NCBI GenBank assembly: GCA_001751015.1
Contig: MAXM01000354.1
Coordinates: 1,757 to 7,771 of the forward strand
Source: Desulfobacterales bacterium C00003106
GTDB lineage: Bacteria > Desulfobacterota > Desulfobacteria > Desulfobacterales > C00003106
Length of the DNA stretch: 6,015 bases
Reading direction: 5' to 3'
Numbering within the stretch: the stretch's first letter is position 1; each line of letters begins with the position of its first letter. Under the pieces are notes generated by a model. The model saw only the letters and a program-made list of their open reading frames with translations, made no database searches and was not told the DNA's origin. Below are positions 1-6,015 of this stretch, in pieces. Position numbers and translations under genes: made by a program.

Positions 1-9
1 GAGGAAGCA

Positions 10-2175
10 ATGCCTGCTGAACTTTCCGAAAATGCACTGATTGTGATGGAAAAACGGTATCTGAAGAAAGACCGAAAGGGGAATCCTGTTGAGGCCCCCG
101 AGGATCTGTTTCGGCGGGTAGCCATGACCGTGGCTGCCGCAGACAGGAAATTTGATCCAAAGGCTGATACGGCAAAGACCGAAGAAGAGTTTTTCAAACT
201 GATGTCCGGCCTTGTCTTTATGCCGAATTCACCGACCCTTATGAATGCGGGCAGGCATCTCGGCCAGTTGTCCGCCTGTTTTGTATTGCCCATAGAAGAT
301 TCGATAGAGAGCATTTTTGAGACGATCAAACATACTGCCATGATACACAAGAGCGGCGGTGGAACCGGATTTTCTTTTTCAAGAATTCGGCCGGAAAAGG
401 ACGCTGTCTTTTCCACTCGTGGGATATCGAGCGGTCCTGTCTCCTTTATGATGGTCTTTGATATGGCTACCGAAGCCATAAAACAGGGAGGGACCAGGAG
501 GGGCGCAAACATGGGTATCCTCCGCGTGGATCACCCGGATATCGAAAAATTTATCCTGATCAAGACAGATCTCCGAAACCTGACGAATTTCAATATCTCA
601 GTGGCCCTGACCGGAGAGTTCATGAAGGCTCTGGAAACCGAAAGCAGTTACGATCTAATCAACCCCAGGACGAAAAAGAGCGTTAAAAGGATCGCGGCGC
701 GATCTGTTTTTGACTTGATCGTGCAGTCTGCCTGGCAGAGCGGAGAGCCGGGAATCATCTTTCTGGACAATATCAACAAGGCCAATTTGACTCCTCACTT
801 AGGCGATATTGAGGCGACCAACCCCTGCGGGGAACAGCCGCTCCTTCCGTATGAATCGTGCAATCTCGGTTCGATCAATCTGTCCAGGATGGTAACCGGA
901 GGAGAGCTCAACAGGACACGATTGAAAAAGACGGTAAGGGCTGCGGTGCATTTTCTGGACAACGTTATTGAAATCAACAAATACCCGTTAAAAGAGATAG
1001 AAGAGATGAGCAGGTGTACGAGAAAAATCGGCCTCGGCGTTATGGGGTTTGCCGATATGCTGATTCTGCTCGGTATTCCCTATGATTCAGAGCGTTGTGT
1101 CAAGACTGGTGAAGAGGTGATGACGCTGATCTCGGAAACGGCGCGCGAGGCCTCTGCCGAGCTTGGCAAAAAGAGGGGTAATTTTCCCGGGTTCAAAGGG
1201 AGCGCGTATGATCGCCCTGAGACACCGTACATGCGAAATGCTACTACCACGACGATTGCGCCTACCGGAACCATCAGTATTATTGCCAATTGCTCAAGCG
1301 GTGTGGAACCTCTTTTTGCTGTTTCGTATGTCCGCAAGGTGTTGGATGGAGACGAACTGGTTGAGATTCATCCTTTTTTCAAAAAGATGGCCCGGAAGAA
1401 GAAGTTCTTTTCCGCAGATCTGATAAAAACAATCTCAGAGACAGGGTCTGTGCAGCATACAGAGGATGTTCCGGAGGATTTGAAGCGTCTTTTTGTGACC
1501 TCTCATGACATTGCCCCTAAATGGCACATCAGGATTCAGGCGGCGTTTCAGAACCATACAGACAATGCTGTTTCAAAGACGGTAAATTTCCCGGCGAATG
1601 CAACGGAAAAGGACGTGGAAGACGTCTATCGAATGGCCTATGAATACGGGTGCAAAGGGGTAACGATCTATCGGTACGGAAGCAGGGAGCGGCAGGTCCT
1701 CAATATTGGAGGCGACACGCAAAAAAAGGAGCTTACCCCTCGTTTTCGTCCTGTTCGAACGTATGGAATAACAGAACGTATCAGTACGGGCTGCGGCAAG
1801 CTCTATGTGACCATCAATTCCGATGACGCGGGAATATGTGAAGTCTTTGCACAGATGGGAAAGACCGGGGGATGCGCTTCGTCCCAGATAGAGGCGGCAG
1901 GACGTCTTATTTCACTTGCCCTGAGGGCCGGGGTCAGTGTTGAGTCGATTGTAAAGCAGATTGTAGGCATTCGTTGTCCTTGTCCTATATGGCAGAACGG
2001 CGAGATGGTTCTTTCGTGTCCTGATGCGATCGGGAAGGTGATCAAACACTTTATGAATCTTGGTACAGATGAGCTGTCGCATATGATGGGTGGATGCCCG
2101 GACTGTGGATCGCCTTTGGAGCACGAGGGTGGCTGCTTGACATGTCGCGCCTGCGGATTTTCCAGGTGTGCGTGA
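10..2175 (+). CDS. nrdJ: Vitamin B12-dependent (class II) ribonucleoside-diphosphate/triphosphate reductase
   Basis: Reduces ribonucleotides to deoxyribonucleotides in the cytoplasm, using adenosylcobalamin to generate a cysteine thiyl radical, so no oxygen or second subunit is needed. Visible in the 721 residues: the substrate-site motif PNSPTLMNAG (about 73-82); C90 in SACFVLP, matching the first redox cysteine; GGTRRGANMG (about 160-169); NPCGE with N271, C273 (thiyl site) and E275; C284, exactly 11 residues after C273, as the redox partner of C90; and PTGTIS (418-423), the phosphate-binding loop. Residues about 583-665 form a TSCPD-type domain (C595, C656, C658). A zinc-ribbon-like tail follows (C696, C699, C709, C712, C715, C720). 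This layout is typical of NrdJ. No N-terminal ATP-cone is seen, so ATP/dATP activity control by that module is unlikely. The ATG has GAGG five bases upstream. The gene is complete and first in a three-gene + strand run; its promoter, and any cobalamin riboswitch, would lie outside the window. Confidence 0.97.
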   Translation: MPAELSENALIVMEKRYLKKDRKGNPVEAPEDLFRRVAMTVAAADRKFDPKADTAKTEEEFFKLMSGLVFMPNSPTLMNAGRHLGQLSACFVLPIEDSIESIFETIKHTAMIHKSGGGTGFSFSRIRPEKDAVFSTRGISSGPVSFMMVFDMATEAIKQGGTRRGANMGILRVDHPDIEKFILIKTDLRNLTNFNISVALTGEFMKALETESSYDLINPRTKKSVKRIAARSVFDLIVQSAWQSGEPGIIFLDNINKANLTPHLGDIEATNPCGEQPLLPYESCNLGSINLSRMVTGGELNRTRLKKTVRAAVHFLDNVIEINKYPLKEIEEMSRCTRKIGLGVMGFADMLILLGIPYDSERCVKTGEEVMTLISETAREASAELGKKRGNFPGFKGSAYDRPETPYMRNATTTTIAPTGTISIIANCSSGVEPLFAVSYVRKVLDGDELVEIHPFFKKMARKKKFFSADLIKTISETGSVQHTEDVPEDLKRLFVTSHDIAPKWHIRIQAAFQNHTDNAVSKTVNFPANATEKDVEDVYRMAYEYGCKGVTIYRYGSRERQVLNIGGDTQKKELTPRFRPVRTYGITERISTGCGKLYVTINSDDAGICEVFAQMGKTGGCASSQIEAAGRLISLALRAGVSVESIVKQIVGIRCPCPIWQNGEMVLSCPDAIGKVIKHFMNLGTDELSHMMGGCPDCGSPLEHEGGCLTCRACGFSRCA

Positions 2176-2193
2176 GGGCCTGCGGGCGGCTCT

Positions 2194-2203
2194 GGAAGGA
2201 AGG
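2194..2203 (+). promoter_or_regulatory. Strong Shine-Dalgarno deciding the TTG start of the LysM gene
   Basis: The purine run GGAAGGAAGG lies seven bases before the TTG at 2211. It is the best ribosome-binding site near the 5' end of this reading frame. Translation from 2211 gives a short basic n-region directly followed by a hydrophobic core, as expected of a signal peptide. The other in-frame starts have weaker sites: ATG at 2094 (inside nrdJ), ATG at 2142, GTG at 2166, and GTG at 2172, which overlaps the nrdJ stop as GTGA. Confidence 0.6.
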
Positions 2204-2210
2204 CTTGGGT

Positions 2211-3962
2211 TTGCAAAGGATCTTGATATCTGTATGCTTGTTGTTTTTATGGTGCGATGTCGTGTCTGCGCTTACGCCGCATAAGACATTCGTAATCAGA
2301 AGTTACATGGGTATGGATCTTCTGTGCGGCCCGTATACAGTTCAAAAGAAGGATTATGTCATTGATATACTAAAACGAAAGGGCATGCTTTCAAAAAAGG
2401 ATTTTCCCGGATTCCTAATCATGCTGAGACAGATCAATCCCCATATCTCCGATCTAAACAGGATATATCCCGGCCAGCAGATCATCGTCCCATTGAAATA
2501 CGTAAAATCGACAGCCGCGGGAAGCCCTGGTTCCCTAATCATACCGGTACTGCCGGATATCCTTTACTGTGACTATAAGGTAAGAGCAGGAGATTCAGTA
2601 GGCAGAATACTTGCAAATCATTATGACATACGCCTTTGCGAAATCAAGAAGAGACACCTGCAGGCTTTTAAAGATATAAATCCCGACATAAAAGACATCA
2701 ATACTATCTATCCGGGACAATCCATCCATGTTCCCATACTGAAGCCCTCTCGTGACCTGTTGTGGGAAGAGGCTGCCCAGGCTGTTTTGATTGCGCCGGA
2801 AAAACCGAAAGAACGAGACGAGCCTGCGAAAAAGACCTCCCCTGTTTCTGAGGCCCAAGACCCGCGCAAAGAGGAAAAGAACCCGCTTTCCATAATGGAT
2901 AAAGGCACGAAGTGGTCAAGGGTTATACTGTCCGAGGCCGTGAAACCCCTGGGAGGCGACCTGATTTGCAGCGGCCGGTACTATCTGCCGGGAAGAGACG
3001 GAACGGAACACACGTTGGACCTTGCCGCCTTTCCATTGTTGGAGTGCTGCGACCGTCGGATTCTTCTTGATCCCGAAAAGAAGCTTTCAGGTCCGATTAA
3101 CGATGTCCTGTCAGAGTCCTGGAAGGATTTGAAGGTCATGGGCGTAGACAAAGAAACCCATACACAAAGCGTGCTTGAAGGAGTAATAGACGCCCTGGGC
3201 GGAAGCAGCGTCAAAGGGAAATCGGTTGGTCTGAGCGATGGAGTCTCAGCAAGACTAAGAGGAGACTGGGTCTTTTCGGCCAGGGAGACCGAATCCGGGC
3301 AGGTTATCCATGTTTGCGTCACCGTTATCAAGGACCCGAAAAAACGGACTCCACAGGGACTTCAACGTTATCTTGCCGCAAACGGGATTTATGTTATTGA
3401 TGTCCTGGCTGAAAAGCCGGACAACAGATATACTGCTTCAGAGGAAAAGACAGGGGCGGAAGGCCCCTTGGTGGTAAATAATATTGTCTCGGACAAAAGA
3501 GCGCTTGTTGCAAATCTCCTGGAAGCATTGGGCGTTGCCTATCTCCCTGACACGGCGCTTGCATTTTCTCACGCCGGATTTGATCTGGAGATTACGACAA
3601 ACCTCGGAACTTGCCCTGATGGCACGAAACTGATCGTTGATTTTGAATCAGCTCACTCGGGCATTGCGCCGGCGCTGGGTCGTCAGGGCATAAAATGCGT
3701 CCTGGTGGAGACGAAAGAGACGATCCTTGCCATTGGCAGGAATATCGTGGAGTCATTGGGTATTTCGTTTGTGGAAAACCCGATATTTTCTGCGGTAGAC
3801 AGGGGAGGCTTGCGCACTGTCGCCCTCACCATTCCGGGAATATTCATTTCACCGCCGGGCAGGAGAGATGTCCTGTTAACGCCCCTCTGCCTCGATAATG
3901 ACATCTCAGCCTTCCTGGAAAAGAAATCGATCAAGATTCTGAAAGGAACGGGGACGAAATAA
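2211..3962 (+). CDS. Exported protein with two LysM domains and an uncharacterised C-terminal repeat region
   Basis: A predicted envelope protein, probably periplasmic and bound to peptidoglycan; I do not recognise a named gene. From the TTG at 2211 it has 583 residues. Residues 1-20 form a signal peptide (MQRILISVCLLFLWCDVVSA, first residue read as Met) with an A-x-A-like site VSA before LTPHK. The only cysteine near a lipobox follows Trp, so a lipoprotein is unlikely. LysM 1 covers about 42-94 and LysM 2 about 122-175; both end in IYPGQ-x-I-x-VP. A charged Lys/Glu/Pro-rich linker (about 196-224) leads to residues 235-578, which appear to hold four diverged alpha/beta repeats of unknown function. 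No amidase, peptidase or transglycosylase catalytic motif was seen. The start is 35 bp after nrdJ and the stop 28 bp before folC, suggesting cotranscription. The open frame extends back to 2094 inside nrdJ, so automated annotation may give a longer product. LysM assignment is secure; biological role is unknown. Confidence 0.88.
   Translation: MQRILISVCLLFLWCDVVSALTPHKTFVIRSYMGMDLLCGPYTVQKKDYVIDILKRKGMLSKKDFPGFLIMLRQINPHISDLNRIYPGQQIIVPLKYVKSTAAGSPGSLIIPVLPDILYCDYKVRAGDSVGRILANHYDIRLCEIKKRHLQAFKDINPDIKDINTIYPGQSIHVPILKPSRDLLWEEAAQAVLIAPEKPKERDEPAKKTSPVSEAQDPRKEEKNPLSIMDKGTKWSRVILSEAVKPLGGDLICSGRYYLPGRDGTEHTLDLAAFPLLECCDRRILLDPEKKLSGPINDVLSESWKDLKVMGVDKETHTQSVLEGVIDALGGSSVKGKSVGLSDGVSARLRGDWVFSARETESGQVIHVCVTVIKDPKKRTPQGLQRYLAANGIYVIDVLAEKPDNRYTASEEKTGAEGPLVVNNIVSDKRALVANLLEALGVAYLPDTALAFSHAGFDLEITTNLGTCPDGTKLIVDFESAHSGIAPALGRQGIKCVLVETKETILAIGRNIVESLGISFVENPIFSAVDRGGLRTVALTIPGIFISPPGRRDVLLTPLCLDNDISAFLEKKSIKILKGTGTK
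2334..2735 (+). repeat. Tandem pair of LysM domain-coding segments
   Basis: Two LysM units are encoded at 2334-2492 and 2574-2735. Both begin with a Y-x-V strand, followed by D-x-V and the helix, and close with closely matching ends: NPHISDLNRIYPGQQIIVPL and NPDIKDINTIYPGQSIHVPI. The first halves have diverged, which fits an old duplication. Each unit is longer than the usual 44-50 residue LysM because of extra residues between the first helix and the second (for example KGMLSKKDFPG in unit 1). LysM domains bind N-acetylglucosamine-containing glycans such as peptidoglycan; the binding here is inferred from the family. Confidence 0.85.
2913..3944 (+). repeat. Four diverged protein repeats in the C-terminal half of the LysM protein
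   Basis: By eye, four units line up at about 2913-3149, 3162-3413, 3492-3716 and 3720-3944. Each starts with an amphipathic helix ending in a Leu-Gly turn: VILSEAVKPLGG, VLEGVIDALGG, LVANLLEALGV and AIGRNIVESLGI. Next come two or three beta-like stretches, then a second helix and a final hydrophobic strand: LQRYLAANGIYVIDVL in unit 2, IAPALGRQGIKCVLVE in unit 3, ISAFLEKKSIKIL in unit 4. Unit 1 ends less clearly (INDVLSESWKDLKVMGVD). The predicted order is alpha-beta-beta-beta-alpha-beta. Identity between units is low, so this is a structural inference rather than a proven repeat. Confidence 0.45.
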
Positions 3963-3979
3963 CTTTTGAACATAGCCGT

Positions 3980-3986
3980 GATGAGG
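3980..3986 (+). promoter_or_regulatory. Ribosome-binding site deciding the GTG start of folC
   Basis: GATGAGG ends four bases before the GTG at 3991. An in-frame TGA at 3982-3984 closes the folC frame just upstream, so GTG 3991 is the earliest possible start. The next candidate, a TTG at 4036, would remove the conserved N-terminal segment. Spacing is on the short side but usable. Confidence 0.65.
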
Positions 3987-3990
3987 CAAC

Positions 3991-5298
3991 GTGACAATTA
4001 CCTCGCTTGAAAAACATCTTGCCGCCCTCTATCGTTTGAGACAATTCGGGGTCAAATTCGGGCTTGATTCCATAGACCGACTGGTTCGCGGTTTGGGTAA
4101 TCCTCATGAACGATTCCCGTCGATCCATATTGCCGGCACGAACGGAAAAGGTTCGATGGCCGCGATCCTGTCTTCTGCGCTTGTCTGCGAAGGGTACAAG
4201 GTTGGTCTCTATACCTCCCCTCATCTTGTCCGGTTTAACGAGAGGATTCGCATCAATGGCTCTCCCATATCGGATAATGCCGTAGCCGCTGCGGCGGAAG
4301 CGGTTCAGCTTGTTTATACACAGGGAGAACCCCCAACCTTTTTTGAATGCGCCACTGCCATGGCCCTGTACCATTTTGCCGCAGAAAAGGTCGATTGGGC
4401 CGTTCTTGAAGTCGGTATGGGGGGGCGGCTGGACGCCACCAATGTAGTCCGTCCTGAAGTAAGCGTTATTTCAAATATCTCCCTGGATCATCAGCCTTAT
4501 CTCGGCAATACCCTGTCCAAGATTGCGGCAGAAAAAGCAGGGATTATTAAGGACGGTATTCCGGTGGTTATAGGAGTCAAAGCCAAGAAAGCCCTTGAAG
4601 TAATACAGAGGATCGCAGCAGAAAAAGATGCATCGCTTTACCGTCTGGGCAAAGACTTCAAAGTCCGGCGCCACAGGGAAGGAACGTGTTCCTATTCCGG
4701 TATTCACAGGAAGTTAAAAAAACTCCGCATAGGTCTTTGCGGCGCGCACCAGGTTTCGAATGCCGCAGTGGCGCTATGCGCCATCGAGGTGTTGATCGAA
4801 AAAGGGGTGAAGATCTCGGATGGATCGATCTACCGGGGACTTGCCGGAGTAAAGTGGCCCGGACGACTGGAAATCGTTTCAAAAGAGCCGTTGGTTATCC
4901 TGGATGGCGCTCATAACCCGGCCGGGATCTCCTCGCTGAAAAGGTATTTGAAGTCCGCTCTTTGTGGTCGCCGTCTAACGCTGGTCGTGGGCATTATGGC
5001 CGATAAGTCCTGGCGCACAATGATTCGTTCCCTGGTTCCGATGGCGTATCGTTTGATTATTACAAGACCGGAGAACAGCCGGGGCCTGGACACGGCAACC
5101 CTGTCTGCTTTCATACGGCCATACACAAGAGAGTTTGATGTAATCCCACACGTGGATGAGGCATTGGCTGCTGCAATCAAATATGCAGGCCCGAAAGAGG
5201 CTGTGTGCCTGGCGGGTTCGCTTTACGCCGTTGGCGAAGCCAAGGCATATCTGGAAAACATCCCGGGTGGGGTGTCTCCGGGAGAGATCTTTAAGTAG
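3991..5298 (+). CDS. folC: Folylpolyglutamate synthase / dihydrofolate synthase
   Basis: A cytoplasmic Mur-ligase-family enzyme. It joins glutamate to dihydropteroate and/or adds gamma-glutamates to reduced folates with ATP, giving the retained cofactor forms used in one-carbon metabolism. The 435 residues are a normal FolC length. Motifs in order: the N-terminal segment with FGVKFGLDSI (about 19-28); the P-loop GTNGKGS (49-55); YTSPHLVRFNERIRING, the family's folate-site loop; GMGGRLDATN, near residue 145; SLDHQPYLG with D166 and H167; EKAGI with K182, the position usually carbamylated in this superfamily; GAHQVSNAA; WPGRLE; and DGAHNPAG (305-312), the signature of the C-terminal Mur-ligase domain. 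The sequence alone does not show whether it has both activities. It starts with GTG 28 bp after the LysM gene, probably in the same operon, and its stop faces the convergent radical SAM gene 7 bp away. Confidence 0.96.
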   Translation: MTITSLEKHLAALYRLRQFGVKFGLDSIDRLVRGLGNPHERFPSIHIAGTNGKGSMAAILSSALVCEGYKVGLYTSPHLVRFNERIRINGSPISDNAVAAAAEAVQLVYTQGEPPTFFECATAMALYHFAAEKVDWAVLEVGMGGRLDATNVVRPEVSVISNISLDHQPYLGNTLSKIAAEKAGIIKDGIPVVIGVKAKKALEVIQRIAAEKDASLYRLGKDFKVRRHREGTCSYSGIHRKLKKLRIGLCGAHQVSNAAVALCAIEVLIEKGVKISDGSIYRGLAGVKWPGRLEIVSKEPLVILDGAHNPAGISSLKRYLKSALCGRRLTLVVGIMADKSWRTMIRSLVPMAYRLIITRPENSRGLDTATLSAFIRPYTREFDVIPHVDEALAAAIKYAGPKEAVCLAGSLYAVGEAKAYLENIPGGVSPGEIFK

Positions 5299-5305
5299 CG
5301 TCTGA

Positions 5306-6015
5306 TTAATCGCCGCGGTCATGAAATAGAGACCCGGGCAATATCGGTTTCACAGGCACAGCCAGACTCAGGTATTTCTCATTTTCTTCAAACATCAATT
5401 TTTTGTCCACCATCATTCTGAAAAAAGGCAGGATCCTGTCCTCTGTTATGTTGGGGAAATGAGCCAGGATTCTTTTGAGCGAACGATGCCTCTGGCAGAA
5501 AAGGTAGATCGCTCTGGATGTTCCTACAAGGCGGTGTGTCGCGGGCTCGGCATTGCTGCGCTTTTGGCGTATGATCAAAAAGTCCCGACCGTCCCTAAAG
5601 CTCAGGATGGGTGTGCACAAAGGCCCCCTGTGAAGTCCGGCGTATTCCTTTTTCCATGCCCTTATCTTTTTCTTGACCGGTTGCCAGATCTTTCTTTGAA
5701 ACCCAAGGTCGCCACGATAAGCCTGAATCAGAAAACGTATAGAACTGAAAACATGTGGTGGGAATATGGCGGCATAATTCGGATGATTGAAAACCGCCTT
5801 TATCCCAAAGGCTTGCGGATCCTGCGACACAGGGCTTCCAAGGCCAAGCCAGAAGTGGACAAACCTCAGCGGACGAAATGGCAGGGCGAATTCAAGATTC
5901 CGCAGGCTTTCCTCCACATCGTCGAGATCACTGCCGGGAAAACCGAGTATCAGATTCGAAACGTTTGCTATGCCAAGTTCTTCGCAGTGTTTCATGACCT
6001 CCAGGTTCCGGATGG
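5306..6015 (-). CDS. Radical SAM protein, C-terminal part, probably RiPP-maturation radical SAM C-methyltransferase type (partial)
   Basis: Only the C-terminal 236 or so residues are in the window. The frame stays open to the right edge, so the ATG at 5995 is almost certainly an internal methionine. Residues here are counted from that methionine. Residues 14-28 (NLILGFPGSDLDDVE) are the late-barrel motif seen in cobalamin-binding radical SAM enzymes. Next come a segment with FVHFWLGLGSPV (45-56) and a Tyr/Phe/Pro-rich stretch (NYAAIFPP, 73-80), which fit the post-barrel region of that group. Residues about 155-213 look like a PqqD-like or winged-helix module: HRLVGTSRAIYLFC, two helices, then KLMFEENEKYLSLAV. 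That ending resembles enzymes that C-methylate ribosomal peptides. The Cx3Cx2C cluster motif and any B12-binding domain must lie beyond the edge. No precursor-peptide gene is visible. Radical SAM membership is likely; the RiPP assignment is tentative. Confidence 0.72.
   Translation of the reverse strand, partial: IRNLEVMKHCEELGIANVSNLILGFPGSDLDDVEESLRNLEFALPFRPLRFVHFWLGLGSPVSQDPQAFGIKAVFNHPNYAAIFPPHVFSSIRFLIQAYRGDLGFQRKIWQPVKKKIRAWKKEYAGLHRGPLCTPILSFRDGRDFLIIRQKRSNAEPATHRLVGTSRAIYLFCQRHRSLKRILAHFPNITEDRILPFFRMMVDKKLMFEENEKYLSLAVPVKPILPGSLFHDRGD

Noticed and set aside
2176..2210. Possible small hairpin GCC-TGCG-GGC in the nrdJ to LysM gap
   Set aside because: Three base pairs only and no T-tract; the gap is better explained as leader with a Shine-Dalgarno.
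1803..2216. 137-residue open frame on the - strand over the 3' end of nrdJ
   Set aside because: It lies almost wholly antisense to the well-conserved TSCPD and zinc-ribbon coding region. It has no recognisable domain, and its Pro/His/Ser-rich composition is typical of a shadow frame.
3931..4374. 147-residue open frame on the - strand over the start of folC
   Set aside because: Antisense to the FolC P-loop and substrate-loop coding region, with no domain and no reason to expect a gene there.
5304..5311. Perfect 8-bp palindrome GATTAATC at the end of the radical SAM gene
   Set aside because: Isolated, overlaps the stop codon and has no second copy nearby; expected by chance at this length in 6 kb.
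5262..5338. Inverted repeat CCCGGGT (5262-5268) and ACCCGGG (5332-5338) flanking the convergent stops
   Set aside because: Only 7 bp arms separated by about 63 bases, both arms in coding sequence, and no T-run. Too weak to call a bidirectional terminator or a site.

Overview
The window reads as ordinary chromosomal sequence of an anaerobic Gram-negative bacterium. My best guess is a member of the Desulfobacterota (the former Deltaproteobacteria). This rests on a stand-alone cobalamin-dependent (class II) ribonucleotide reductase, a secreted LysM protein with an N-terminal signal peptide, a bifunctional-type FolC, and a probable cobalamin-dependent radical SAM enzyme. Base composition looks balanced and similar across all genes. 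I saw no insertion sequence, tRNA, rRNA, CRISPR array or broken gene.

Layout: three tightly packed genes lie on the + strand. nrdJ (10-2175) is followed after 35 bp by a gene for an exported protein with two LysM domains and a large uncharacterised C-terminal region (2211-3962). After 28 bp comes folC (3991-5298). The short gaps and the lack of any terminator between them suggest one transcription unit, whose promoter would lie before the window. On the - strand, converging on folC with only 7 bp between the stop codons, is the 3' part of a radical SAM gene (5306-6015). It runs off the right edge and resembles RiPP-maturation radical SAM C-methyltransferases. No intergenic stretch exceeds 40 bp, so regulatory DNA is almost absent.

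Function: NrdJ makes deoxyribonucleotides without oxygen, using adenosylcobalamin. FolC makes and polyglutamylates the folates used in thymidylate and purine synthesis. Both therefore serve DNA-precursor supply. The LysM protein between them does not obviously belong to that theme and is the least understood gene here. Its C-terminal 350 residues look to me like four diverged copies of one alpha/beta unit, which is the most interesting observation in the window. I found no convincing new defence, mobile or RNA-based system.
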